Source: Pseudomonas laurentiana (lineage in GTDB: Bacteria; Pseudomonadota; Gammaproteobacteria; Pseudomonadales; Pseudomonadaceae). Taken from it: a stretch of DNA of 64,000 nucleotides. Below are positions 27,493 through 36,535 of this stretch, in pieces. Location of the stretch: contig NZ_BMQU01000003.1 in NCBI RefSeq assembly GCF_014648275.1, positions 297,612-361,611 on the forward strand, in the 5' to 3' direction. Position 1 is the first letter of the stretch; every line of letters begins with the position of its first letter. The notes below the pieces were generated by a model. It did not search any database and was not told the origin of the DNA. It saw only the letters and a list, made by a program, of their open reading frames with translations. Position numbers and translations under genes: made by a program.

Positions 27493-30036
27493 ATGGCACT
27501 GGAGACGGAGCAGTACAACGCAGAGCGCGAGCGCATCAACAAGCGTCGTGAGTACCTCGACCTGCAGGAATACCAACAGGAGCAGAACACCGGTCGACCC
27601 TGGGGCCTGGCGCTGTCGGGGGGCGGCATCCGCAGTGCCACGTTCTGCCTCGGGGTACTGCAAGCGCTGGCTCGGGCCCGACGCACCGATCGTTCGGAAG
27701 ACAAGCCACTGCTCGCACGTTTTGATTACCTTTCGACCGTCAGCGGTGGTGGCTACATCGGCTCATTTTTTTCCAGCTTGTTCCTGCCTAACCGGTTGCG
27801 AGGCACTGTAGCGGGACAGCCGCCGCAATCACCCTACGATGCCGCCCAGGATGCCTACGCGGTGTTTCGCTACGAGCCGCCGGGTAAGATCAGCACGGCT
27901 ACCGACTACTCCCGCGCACCCGTCGGCAGTGGCCCCGGCGCCTGGCTCAGGGAGAACGGGCGCTACCTGACGCCCACCGGTGGCGGCGACATGTTTTACG
28001 CGCTGGCGATGGCTTGGCGAAACTGGCTTTCACTGCATTTCGTGATCGGCATGCCGATGGTGCTTGCTTTGTCGTTTTTGTTCCTGGTGCAGACCAGCCT
28101 TGGCATCAACCTGTTTGTCTGGCCGCTGGTGGCGCTCGTGGTGCTGGCGCTGCCATGCGCCCTGGCCTATTGGCTGATTATTCCGCGGCAGAGCCTGACC
28201 GAGGCACCCAGTCTCGCCAACCTGGCGTACCGGGCCACGTTCGGCGTGGCTGCCGCGCTGCTGGTCTTGAGCCTATTGGCCTACGGGCTGGGTTATTCTC
28301 CGAGGGTCGCGGTGTTGGCCTTCTGTTTTGCGGTGATTGCCGGGTCAGGGCTGCTTATCACCTCGTTACTGGTGCGAAAGCTCGCGTTGAACGAAGAGGG
28401 CAACACGCTACGCAATTACCGTGTACTGATCACCCGCTATCTCAGCAATGCAATCATCGCGGTCGTTACCCTGTTGCTCCTGGCGAGCGTGGCAACCTTG
28501 GCGCAAGACATTTATAGCGTTCTGTTCAAGCAGTTCGGTCTGGTCAGCGTTGGCGTGCTGCCGACGCTGATCTGGTTAGTGCGCAAGTTGGCGCTGCTCA
28601 AGGATGAGAAAGCATTGCCAGCTTGGTCATTGAAGTTGCCGTTGGAGGTGCTGGCACTGATCGGCGGCACCTTGCTGGGCATGGTGGTGTGTCTGGTTTG
28701 GGCTTTGTTCGTGTTGTGGGTCGCAAACGGCGGCCGCGATCAGGTATTGAGTGCCCAAGGCAATCTCAGCTTGTTGATAGTGGGGGCACTGGCCTTGGCG
28801 CTGATTGTTGTGGCGGCCAGGTTCGTCGGTTTTCTCAACCTTTCCTCGCTACACACCTTTTACGCCTCGCGTCTGACGCGGGCCTACCTTGGTGCTTCCA
28901 ACGGCAGGCGCTTCACCGCCACCAGTGGTGCCAGGGAGCGGAGCGTTGCCGAGCCATTGGCTGATGACGACATCTCCCTGGAGACTTACTACGGGACACA
29001 GACGGCCGGCCCGCTGCACCTGATCAATGTGACCATGAACCTGACCGTCGACCCTGCGGAACAACTGGTGCAGCGTGACCGCAAGGGTAAACCCCTGTGC
29101 CTTGCGCCTCACGGCTGGACAGTTAACGGCGGGAGGCCGACGAACTACATGCTCGATGGCGTGAGTTATCAGCGAGGCCCGAGCCCCAGCCAACCTTCGG
29201 AAATCATGCTGCCGCTTAGCCTTGGGCAGTGGATTGGTACCTCCGGCGCCGCCTTCAGCACTGGGCTGGGACGCACCACGAGCTTGGGTATGTCCTTGGC
29301 ACTAGGCTTGGCCAACGTCCGCCTGGGGGTCTGGTGGTCCAGTCAGTTTCTCTCTGAAGGTGAAACACACTACCGGCACAAGGATCCGCGGTGGGTACGT
29401 CGATTCCCCACCCAGTCCTACCTGTTTTACGAGTTAACGGCGCATTTCCACGGGCATCGCCGAGACTTGCATTACCTTTCCGATGGCGGACATTTTGAAA
29501 ATACCGCCGCCTATGAGCTGGTTCGCCGCGAGCGTGATATCGCGCTGATCGTGGTATGTGACTGCGGCTGCGACCCTTCGTACCAATTTGACGACGTGGC
29601 CAACCTGGTTCGGCTGGCGAGGATCGACCAGCAATTGGACATCCGTGAAGACCTCACGGTGCAGCATCACCCAGTGCTCAGTCAGGTGTTCGGCAGTATC
29701 AGCCATTTCCAGCAACCACCCGCCAAAGACAGTAAAAAATGCGCGTTGCTACTCGACGTATTTGACACCACCGATGAAACCGAGCCCCCTTTGCCGCAGT
29801 GCCGGATCCTGGTGCTCAAACCGCGGCTGATTGCCTCGCTGACGCCGGACGTTTTCAATTATGCCCTGGCCAATGAAGCATTCCCGAACCAGACCACCGC
29901 CGATCAGTTCTTCGATGAGGCCCAGTTCGAAAGTTACCGCCAACTGGGCTTGAGCATTGGTCGTATGCTGTTTGGCGAAGAGGGTACTGTCGATCCGGTG
30001 AGCAGCGCGTTGTGGCATTACCTGAATCTTCCATGA
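27493..30036 (+). CDS. Patatin-like phospholipase with inserted membrane domain
   Basis: 847 residues. The start of a patatin fold is clear: oxyanion loop SGGGIRSA (42-49) and nucleophile Ser84 in STVSGGG. The catalytic Asp is D664 in LSDGGHFEN, 580 residues away. Between them, about 182-450, lie seven to nine predicted membrane helices, so the hydrolase is split by a membrane region. Patatins cleave acyl chains from phospholipids. There is no signal peptide, so the catalytic halves probably face the cytoplasm. C-terminal residues 665-847 include a Cys-rich VVCDCGCDPS. Divergent from the lipoprotein hydrolase. Physiological role unknown. Confidence 0.82.
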   Translation: MALETEQYNAERERINKRREYLDLQEYQQEQNTGRPWGLALSGGGIRSATFCLGVLQALARARRTDRSEDKPLLARFDYLSTVSGGGYIGSFFSSLFLPNRLRGTVAGQPPQSPYDAAQDAYAVFRYEPPGKISTATDYSRAPVGSGPGAWLRENGRYLTPTGGGDMFYALAMAWRNWLSLHFVIGMPMVLALSFLFLVQTSLGINLFVWPLVALVVLALPCALAYWLIIPRQSLTEAPSLANLAYRATFGVAAALLVLSLLAYGLGYSPRVAVLAFCFAVIAGSGLLITSLLVRKLALNEEGNTLRNYRVLITRYLSNAIIAVVTLLLLASVATLAQDIYSVLFKQFGLVSVGVLPTLIWLVRKLALLKDEKALPAWSLKLPLEVLALIGGTLLGMVVCLVWALFVLWVANGGRDQVLSAQGNLSLLIVGALALALIVVAARFVGFLNLSSLHTFYASRLTRAYLGASNGRRFTATSGARERSVAEPLADDDISLETYYGTQTAGPLHLINVTMNLTVDPAEQLVQRDRKGKPLCLAPHGWTVNGGRPTNYMLDGVSYQRGPSPSQPSEIMLPLSLGQWIGTSGAAFSTGLGRTTSLGMSLALGLANVRLGVWWSSQFLSEGETHYRHKDPRWVRRFPTQSYLFYELTAHFHGHRRDLHYLSDGGHFENTAAYELVRRERDIALIVVCDCGCDPSYQFDDVANLVRLARIDQQLDIREDLTVQHHPVLSQVFGSISHFQQPPAKDSKKCALLLDVFDTTDETEPPLPQCRILVLKPRLIASLTPDVFNYALANEAFPNQTTADQFFDEAQFESYRQLGLSIGRMLFGEEGTVDPVSSALWHYLNLP

Positions 30037-30105
30037 CCCTCAGTAACTGCCCGGATCAGCGGTAGCATTCTCGCGTTTTTTTATAAACAATAGCGCGCGC
30101 AAAAC

Positions 30106-30122
30106 GGCCGCTGCCTGCGGCC
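30106..30122 (+). terminator. Hairpin between patatin and GNAT genes (weak terminator)
   Basis: GGCCGC (30106-30111) pairs with GCGGCC (30117-30122) around TGCCT, 70 bases after the patatin stop. The following bases are TTCATTCG, a poor T-run, so termination is uncertain; it may also lie in the GNAT leader. Confidence 0.4.
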
Positions 30123-30151
30123 TTCATTCGTATTTCCTCTCCGAGCTTCCG

Positions 30152-30664
30152 ATGCCTTCGACTACCGACGTCACCCTTGAACTGGTGCAGGCCAGCCCTG
30201 ATCAAATCGAACTGGTGCGCAACCTGTACCAGTTCTATGCTTACGAGTCCTCGGACTGGGAGCAGGAAGACGTTGAGCTTGACGGTCGCTTCTATATCCA
30301 CGATGAGCACTTGCTGCGCTACTGGCAAGAGCCTCAGTGGAGCGCCAACCTGTTGCTGGTCGACGGTTTCATTGCCGGTTTTCTGCTGATCGAACGCAGT
30401 GACTTACCCGGTATCGATGCTTTGGAACTGGCAGACCTGTTCATTCTGAAAAAGTATCGCCGTCGAGGCATCGGGCGTGCCGTTGCGGCCCAGATGCTGA
30501 TGAGTGCGGAGCATGCCTGGCTGGTGCGTTTCTACTATCAGGATGAAACCGCAGCGGCATTCTGGCGTTCAGTCCTGGAGCACCTGCCGCGTGCGGTTCA
30601 GGCTATCGAGCTGGATGACGACCCCGAACTGTTGAACTTCCTGCTGCCGCGCGTGGTGCACTGA
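30152..30664 (+). CDS. GNAT-family N-acetyltransferase
   Basis: 170 residues with the GNAT core: LLLVDGFIAGFLLIERS, ELADLFILKKYRRRGIGRAVA, where R-R-G-I-G is the acetyl-CoA pyrophosphate loop, and a closing strand WLVRFYYQDETAAAFWRSVL. The acceptor amine cannot be predicted. Its ribosome site is weak. It stands alone: the patatin ends 115 bases upstream and an ABC operon starts 251 bases downstream. Confidence 0.85.
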   Translation: MPSTTDVTLELVQASPDQIELVRNLYQFYAYESSDWEQEDVELDGRFYIHDEHLLRYWQEPQWSANLLLVDGFIAGFLLIERSDLPGIDALELADLFILKKYRRRGIGRAVAAQMLMSAEHAWLVRFYYQDETAAAFWRSVLEHLPRAVQAIELDDDPELLNFLLPRVVH

Positions 30665-30915
30665 GTGCATGCATGAAAGTGAAGCACTGCTAGCCTTCAA
30701 TCACGTGATGATTTCTTCATGAAATCGAGATGTTATTTGTTTGATTTCTACCGTGCAGGAATTTAGTTTGCGCACGCACCCGGGGCCTTGCAGCGGCTCC
30801 GCCCCGTCCCGTTATCCCGGGCAATTGCAACAGACCAAAATGGCAAGCCAGTCCGTTGGGTAGGCATGTACTTGCGGGTACGGCAACCAGCTCCTGAATG
30901 GCCTAGGAGGATGCC
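30665..30915 (+). other. 251-base leader of the ABC operon with potential RNA structure
   Basis: The stretch before the ABC permease gene is rich in short complementary segments: CGGGGC (30781-30786) with GCCCCG (30801-30806); CCCGGG near 30779 could instead pair with CCCGGG near 30816; GTTG near 30854 with CAAC near 30884. AGGAGG (30905-30910) is the ribosome site. This could be a structured regulatory leader. It does not match a riboswitch consensus I can recognise. Confidence 0.35.
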
Positions 30916-32649
30916 ATGCTTGAACGTTTCAACCTGCAAAAGCGCGAAGCCTCATTGGTCGGCAAAGCCCCAAATCGCTGGGATTGGGCGCTTTTACCCT
31001 TGGTACTTGTCATCCTGGTAGCGCTTGCTTTTGGTGCGATGCAGATGAGTCGGCCATTTGCGGTCGGTGAATCACTGTCGATTTCGCTCGATCCGGCTTA
31101 TCTACCGTATTACCTGCTGCGTACCATTTTGCGAATGTTCTCGGCGTTGGCGGTCTCGCTCTTGTTCAGCCTGGTTTTTGCGGCGATTGCCGCCAAGTAC
31201 CGGGCTGCCGAGAAGGCGATGATCCCCCTGCTGGACATTCTGCAATCGGTGCCTATCCTGGGTTTTCAGGCTATTGCCATCGCACCGTTCATTGCTCTAT
31301 TTCCAGGTAACATCCTGGGCGTTGAATGTGCCGCGATTTTTGCCATTTTTACCTCCCAGGCATGGAACATGGCGTTCAGCCTGTACCAGTCCATACGGAC
31401 TGTCCCACCTGAATTGAACGAAGCTTCGCGGATCTTCCGGCTGTCCGGCTGGCAACGCTTTTGGCGGCTTGAACTGCCTTTCGCGATACCGGGGTTGTTG
31501 TGGAACATGATGATGTCGATGTCAGGTGGCTGGTTCTTCCTGGTGGCCGCCGAGGCCATTTCGGTCGCCGGTCAGGACATCAAGCTGCCAGGTATCGGCT
31601 CCTATATTGCGGTGGCCATTGAAGCCAAGGATGGACATGCCATTGCCTGGGCGATTGGCGCCATGCTGGCGGGCATCCTGCTTTACGATCAACTGTTCTT
31701 TCGACCCTTGCTTGCCTGGGCTGACAAGTTTCGCTTTGAAGAGTCACAAGGTGAATCCGCGCAACAATCCTGGTTGCTCAATTGGGTGCGAAGAAGCCGC
31801 TGGATGCACCGGTTGACCGGACGCTTCTGGGCGTTGATGCGTCGGGCACTTAGCGGGTTCAGCGTGAACAGCAACGGCCGCAGCATGGGGCACCGCTCGG
31901 CGGCATCGTTCAAGGCCTGGTCACGGCTCTGGGATATCGTCCTGATGCTCGCCACCCTGGGTGCGGTCTACCGGCTTGTGGTTTTTGTACACAGCGATGT
32001 GGGCTGGGGAGAGGCGGGGCATGTGGTTGGCCTGGGCTTTATCACATTGCTACGTGTGCTGCTGTTGATCGGGCTGGCTTCGTTGGTGTGGGTGCCGATT
32101 GCAGTCTGGATCGGGCTGCGGCCGCAGTATTCCCAGCGCGTGCAGGCCGTGGCGCAGTTTCTTGCGGCGTTTCCGGTCAACCTGATGTTCCCGTTGGTCG
32201 TGTTCGTGCTGGTGACGTTGCAACTGAACCCGAACATCTGGCTCAGCCCGCTGATGGTGTTCGGCACCCAATGGTACATCCTGTTTAATGTCGTCGCCGG
32301 TGCGTCGGCCATTCCCCATGAGCTGCGCCTGGCTGCCGATAATCTCGGCTTGAAGGGCTGGCTCAAGTGGAAACGTGTCTACCTTCCAGCGGTATTCCCG
32401 AGCTACATCACTGGCGCGATCACCGCCAGTGGTGGCTCATGGAACGCCAGTATCGTGGCCGAGTACGTCACGTGGGGGAAGACCACACTTATGGCCGACG
32501 GCCTGGGCAGCTATATCAAGCAGATGACTGAAACGGGGGACTTCCATCGCATCGCATTGGGAATCGGTGTGATGTGCGTATTCGTGATGTTCTTGAACCG
32601 GTTCTTCTGGCGCAAGCTGTACCTGCTCGCCGAAAACCATAGTCGCTGA
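30916..32649 (+). CDS. Two-domain ABC transporter permease (NitT/TauT type)
   Basis: 577 residues containing two copies of a BPD_transp_1 permease domain. The EAA loops are visible as ELNEASRIFRLSGWQRFWRLELPFAIPG in the first half and ELRLAADNLGLKGWLKWKRVYLPAVFPS in the second. A charged cytoplasmic linker (about 275-330) joins the halves. This fused layout belongs to a branch of the nitrate/sulfonate/bicarbonate-type ABC importers. Start is set by AGGAGG at 30905. The ATPase gene follows by 10 bases; no substrate-binding protein is encoded nearby, so the substrate is unknown. Confidence 0.88.
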   Translation: MLERFNLQKREASLVGKAPNRWDWALLPLVLVILVALAFGAMQMSRPFAVGESLSISLDPAYLPYYLLRTILRMFSALAVSLLFSLVFAAIAAKYRAAEKAMIPLLDILQSVPILGFQAIAIAPFIALFPGNILGVECAAIFAIFTSQAWNMAFSLYQSIRTVPPELNEASRIFRLSGWQRFWRLELPFAIPGLLWNMMMSMSGGWFFLVAAEAISVAGQDIKLPGIGSYIAVAIEAKDGHAIAWAIGAMLAGILLYDQLFFRPLLAWADKFRFEESQGESAQQSWLLNWVRRSRWMHRLTGRFWALMRRALSGFSVNSNGRSMGHRSAASFKAWSRLWDIVLMLATLGAVYRLVVFVHSDVGWGEAGHVVGLGFITLLRVLLLIGLASLVWVPIAVWIGLRPQYSQRVQAVAQFLAAFPVNLMFPLVVFVLVTLQLNPNIWLSPLMVFGTQWYILFNVVAGASAIPHELRLAADNLGLKGWLKWKRVYLPAVFPSYITGAITASGGSWNASIVAEYVTWGKTTLMADGLGSYIKQMTETGDFHRIALGIGVMCVFVMFLNRFFWRKLYLLAENHSR

Positions 32650-32659
32650 GGGTAGGGTG

Positions 32660-33961
32660 ATGAGCCAGGACGTGTTGATTGAGTTGAAAGGCGTTGCCAA
32701 ATCCTTCCGTGCCGCAGATGGCAGTGCACGCAGTGTGTTGGAGCAGGTCGATTTCACGCTGAAGACGGGTGAAATTGTGGCCTTGCTCGGCAAGTCCGGT
32801 TCGGGAAAGTCAACATTGTTGCGCATCATGGCCGGCCTGATTCCCGCCGACAGTGGCAAAGTAGGCTACCGCGACCGGCCCATTCAAGGCCCTGTGCCCG
32901 GCATTGCCATGGTGTTTCAGTCGTTTGCGTTGTTTCCCTGGCTGACGGTTCAACAGAACGTAGAGCTTGGGCTGGAGGCTCAAGGTGTCTCGGCCAACGA
33001 ACGAGAAAAGCGTTCCATGGCCGTGCTTGAGCTGATCGGTCTGGCTGGATTCGGCGGGGCGTTGCCACGCGAGTTGTCCGGTGGCATGAAGCAACGTGTC
33101 GGCATCGCCCGGGCGCTGGTGGTCAACCCGGACATTCTGTTGATGGACGAGGCTTTCTCCGCGCTGGATGTGCTGACGGGGGAAACGCTGCGCGATGACA
33201 TGCTTGAGTTGTGGGATGGCGAGCGGATTTCCACCAAGGGCATGCTGATCGTCTCTCACAACATTGAAGAAGCCGTGATGATGTCGGACCGAATCATCAT
33301 TCTGTCCAGCGACCCGGGGCGTATTCGGTCTGAGCTGAAGATCGGGCTGCCGCGTCCACGCAATGTCGACTCACCCGAGGTGCGAGCCCTTATCGACCAG
33401 GTCTATGATTTGATGACCATGCGTCCGACGCATGGCGTGGTCGGCGAAGCGCCGGCCATTGCCCATTTGGCCTATCGCCTGCCAGACACCGATGTCAGTC
33501 GTATCGAAGGTGTGATAGACCTGCTTGCCCAAGCACCGTTCAACGGCAGGGCCGACTTGCCGCAGCTTGCTGCAGAGGCTGAACTGTCTGATGAGGAGTT
33601 GTTCCCGACCTATGAAGCACTGGCGCTCCTCGGCCTGGCCTTGGTCGCCAAAGGCGACATCGCGCTGACCTCCTTGGGCCATCGATATGTGGCGGCCGAC
33701 CAAGCACTGAAACAGGACATTTTCGGACAGCAGCTGCTGACACATGTCCCACTGACGGCCCATATTCGTCGCAGTCTCGAGCAGGAGGCGAGCGGTACAT
33801 TGGCGGAGAAGCGCATTCTGGAGTTGCTCGAAGAGTCGCTCAAGGCTGACGAGGCAAGACAGGTCTTGAAAGTGGCGGTCGAGTGGGGGCGTTATGGCGG
33901 CATCTTTGAATACGACTTCCATACCGGTCGACTCGAGTTGCCGCAAACAAGCGAGGAATGA
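32660..33961 (+). CDS. ABC transporter ATPase with C-terminal AAA-associated domain
   Basis: 433 residues from the ATG at 32660. The N-terminal ATPase has Walker A GKSGSGKST, Q-loop VFQSFALFPW, signature LSGGMKQR and Walker B ILLMDEAFSALD. After about residue 265 a helical, winged-helix-like region (LSDEELFPTYEALALLGLA...) fits the C-terminal AAA-associated domain (PF09821 type) known from NitT/TauT-like ATPases. Such a domain may sense a ligand or regulate ATPase activity. It forms the importer with the two-domain permease upstream. No terminator of note follows. Confidence 0.88.
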   Translation: MSQDVLIELKGVAKSFRAADGSARSVLEQVDFTLKTGEIVALLGKSGSGKSTLLRIMAGLIPADSGKVGYRDRPIQGPVPGIAMVFQSFALFPWLTVQQNVELGLEAQGVSANEREKRSMAVLELIGLAGFGGALPRELSGGMKQRVGIARALVVNPDILLMDEAFSALDVLTGETLRDDMLELWDGERISTKGMLIVSHNIEEAVMMSDRIIILSSDPGRIRSELKIGLPRPRNVDSPEVRALIDQVYDLMTMRPTHGVVGEAPAIAHLAYRLPDTDVSRIEGVIDLLAQAPFNGRADLPQLAAEAELSDEELFPTYEALALLGLALVAKGDIALTSLGHRYVAADQALKQDIFGQQLLTHVPLTAHIRRSLEQEASGTLAEKRILELLEESLKADEARQVLKVAVEWGRYGGIFEYDFHTGRLELPQTSEE

Positions 33962-34144
33962 CGGTAGCCTGACTGAGGTCTGTTGGAGGCTAGACAGTAA
34001 ATTGCTGTTTTAAAACCGATTTTTTTGTTTTGGAGGCTTCCCATACAACGCAAAAGTTGATAAATTTCGCACATTCCTGCAGCGGCGGTATCCACAAGCT
34101 GCAGAATCAGACAGTGAGTGCCATGCACTCATCGCAACAGATAC

Positions 34145-34219
34145 AGGGGCGTCGCCAAGCGGTAAGGCAGCAGGTTTTGATCCTGCCATGCGTTGGTTCG
34201 AATCCAGCCGCCCCTGCCA
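34145..34219 (+). tRNA. tRNA-Gln (UUG)
   Basis: A 75-base cloverleaf including encoded CCA. Acceptor stem AGGGGCG (34145-34151) pairs with CGCCCCT (34209-34215), then discriminator G and CCA. The D arm has GCCAAGCGGTAAGGC; the anticodon stem GCAGG/CCTGC closes the seven-base loop TTTTGAT, giving anticodon UUG; the T arm carries GGTTCGAATCC. The layout matches E. coli tRNA-Gln closely. Just upstream (34115-34131) TGAGTGC-CAT-GCACTCA is a perfect small hairpin. The 183 bases between the ABC ATPase and the tRNA otherwise hold nothing I recognise. Confidence 0.97.
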
Positions 34220-34396
34220 TTTTCATTATCCTCATTCTGGTATGACTCCGTTGTCACGTATTGCTCTGCTCGAGCATGATCGTCTCGACGGCAAGCGCCA
34301 TGCTGCGATTCTTGTACCAGTCACCGACTCCTACCCCTGAAGTCTCCGGTAGTGCGCCTGTTTGTGCGCGGCCGTATTTCCTGGCATTGGCATGAT

Positions 34397-34437
34397 GGCC
34401 GGGATCGAAGCCTGTGCAGCTCCAATCCCGGCCTTTT
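34397..34437 (+). terminator. Rho-independent terminator downstream of tRNA-Gln
   Basis: GGCCGGGAT (34397-34405) pairs perfectly with ATCCCGGCC (34425-34433), followed by TTTT. The nine-base GC-rich stem and T-run on the plus strand fit termination of the tRNA transcript, 178 bases behind it. The opposite strand lacks a T-run on the exit side, so it is not an obvious amidase terminator. Confidence 0.7.
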
Positions 34438-34439
34438 CG

Positions 34440-36152
34440 TTACTGGCCAGTCGACAACGGTGGCGTACGAGGAGGGATCACCCGCTTAGTCCCGGTCGAT
34501 TCAAACGCGCAAGCAAGTCGCAGCAGGGTCGAGTCGTCATAGGCTCGTCCAGCAAAGGTCAGCCCTACGGGCATACCGATGTCCGCCATGATACCCATCG
34601 GTACAGTGACGGTTGGAACACCCAGGTGGCGGATGGCAAGGTTGCCGTTAGCGACCCAGACACCGTTGCTCCAGGCAATATCTGCGGCTTTCGGATCGAC
34701 ATCGGCCGTTGCCGGCCCAACGTCGGCTACCGTCGGGAAGATCACCGCATCGAGGCCAAGTCGTTCCATCCAGTCTTCAAGGTCGATCTGGCGGGTCTTT
34801 TCAAGCCCACGTAGCCCATCGGGCACGGTTGGGATCTTGTCCCAGGGCGTAATGCCGCGCTCGGCCATCCGAACATACTCATCCATGCCAGCGGCCAGGT
34901 CGCCCTCCCGGTTGGGCAGGGTGCCCGGGTCGTGCGGAAAAATCAGCGAGCCGTCCACATCGACCAGACGGTTCAATTTCGGATCACCGTTGGCCTGCAG
35001 GAAGTCATCGAACGCCCACGCCGTAAGGTCCCACAACTCGTGATGCAGGAACTCCTTGGACACCAGGCCCCGGGTGAACACGGTTGGTGCGCCCGGACGA
35101 TCACCCTCGCAATTGGAGACCAGCGGGAAATCGACTTCGATCACTTCCGCGCCGGCGGCCTCAAGCGCCTTGCGTGCGTCTTCCCAGAGCGCAATCACTG
35201 ACGGACGGGTGTTGATGCGTTGTCCTGTCGGGCCTCCGATACCGGGCGCCTCAGAGGTGCCCGCCTCGGGGTCGGCATTGATGTACATGCGCGGGACACC
35301 GAGCCGCTTGCCAGCAAGAGCCTCAGGCTTCGCCGCCAGTGACGGGTAGCTGGCAGGACGAACCGAGGCGACACTCGGAATCGGCACCCAGGGTTGCATC
35401 CGCCACAGATCACCCCGCGTATCGGGATCCTCTGCAACCACCACATCGAGCACTTCGAGCAGGTCGGCCATGGTCCTGGCATACGGCACGACAACGTCCA
35501 TCGTCGGCGTCAGCGGCCAGTTGCCACGCACCGAAATCACCCCACGCGAAGGCGTGTAGGCGCACAGGCCGTTGTTCGAGGCCGGGCCGCGTCCGCTCGA
35601 CCAGGTCTCTTCCGCCAGGCCGAAGGCTGCGAAGCTGGCTGCGGTGGCAGTGCCGGCACCGTTCGATGAGCCCGATGCGAAGGGGGCGGTGAGGTAGTCG
35701 GCGTTGTAAGGGCTTTCCGCGCGGCCGTAGACCCCGCGTTGCATGCCACCGTTGGCCATGGGCGGCATATTGGTTTTGCCCAGGCAAATCGCGCCAGCGG
35801 CGCGCAGCCGTTCGATGGTGAACGCATCACGATAGGCCATCAGGTTGGCGAAGGCGGGGCTGCCAGAGGCAGCGGTGAGCCCTTTCACCAGATAACTGTC
35901 TTTGGCCGTGTAGGGGATGCCATCGAGTGGACCCAAGGTCTCGCCCCTGGCCCGACGGGCATCGGAAGCCTGCGCGTCCTTGAGTGCATCAGGGTTGCGA
36001 ACCACAACCGCATTGAGCGCGGTGGGTGTGTCAGGGCCGTCATAGGCATCGATCCTGGCGAGGTAAGCCTGAACAAGCGCTACCGCTGTTGTTTGCCCGG
36101 ATTCGAGCGCCGCACGCAGGTCGGCAATGGAAACCTCGGTTACCTCGATCAT
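34440..36152 (-). CDS. Amidase signature family hydrolase
   Basis: 570 residues. The amidase-signature triad can be placed as Lys84 (PYTAKDSY), a cis-Ser in SGSSNGAG (162 or 163) and nucleophile Ser186 in ETWSSGRGPAS. The last segment normally reads T-x-G-S-I-R, so the Gly before the Ser is replaced by Ser, a mild oddity. Other family landmarks are LDGIPYTAKD and AGAICLGKTNMP. Such enzymes hydrolyse amides of many kinds; substrate unknown. GGAGC precedes the ATG. It is divergent from the quinone oxidoreductase gene. Confidence 0.82.
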   Translation of the reverse strand: MIEVTEVSIADLRAALESGQTTAVALVQAYLARIDAYDGPDTPTALNAVVVRNPDALKDAQASDARRARGETLGPLDGIPYTAKDSYLVKGLTAASGSPAFANLMAYRDAFTIERLRAAGAICLGKTNMPPMANGGMQRGVYGRAESPYNADYLTAPFASGSSNGAGTATAASFAAFGLAEETWSSGRGPASNNGLCAYTPSRGVISVRGNWPLTPTMDVVVPYARTMADLLEVLDVVVAEDPDTRGDLWRMQPWVPIPSVASVRPASYPSLAAKPEALAGKRLGVPRMYINADPEAGTSEAPGIGGPTGQRINTRPSVIALWEDARKALEAAGAEVIEVDFPLVSNCEGDRPGAPTVFTRGLVSKEFLHHELWDLTAWAFDDFLQANGDPKLNRLVDVDGSLIFPHDPGTLPNREGDLAAGMDEYVRMAERGITPWDKIPTVPDGLRGLEKTRQIDLEDWMERLGLDAVIFPTVADVGPATADVDPKAADIAWSNGVWVANGNLAIRHLGVPTVTVPMGIMADIGMPVGLTFAGRAYDDSTLLRLACAFESTGTKRVIPPRTPPLSTGQ

Positions 36153-36535
36153 GCGGCTGGTGCTCCGTCACACAGGAAGTTGGACGCTGGGATATCAGTT
36201 GTCTGAACAGGAAGTCTCATATTGGTTCTCATTGCACGGCAGGGGCTGGGCTTGCACGTTGAGCCTGGGTAGCGCTTGCGCACGTTGCGGGTGCTGTAGA
36301 CGCAAAGGCGTCAGTGTAACGGCTCACGGCTGTTGACGGCGTTCGTCAAAGCGGCAGGTTCTGGCAAATCTTGGCTGCAACCCGGGCATTCGGGATTAAA
36401 CCGGAAGCACATGCACGGTAATTGCTGCACATGATGCATCAATGAACTGCAGTGGCGTCGTCTTGTTCGATTTGAGGCTGCTTTTCATAATCAGGCACAC
36501 CGTTGAAACACGTTCCTGACCGCAAGGAGATAACC
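36153..36535. other. 383-base divergent intergenic region, amidase / quinone oxidoreductase
   Basis: No gene is visible. One dyad, TTGACG-GCGTT-CGTCAA (36333-36349), could be a regulator site. The last bases hold AAGGAGA, the ribosome site of the next gene. Confidence 0.4.

Noticed and set aside
30788-31021. A 77-codon frame ahead of and into the ABC permease gene
   Set aside because: It lies out of frame over a strongly supported gene and has no ribosome site.
34254-34439. An open stretch of about 61 codons follows the amidase stop in the same frame on the minus strand
   Set aside because: It has no start codon or ribosome site, contains the tRNA terminator stem, and high-GC DNA often leaves such frames open; read-through of the TAA has no support.
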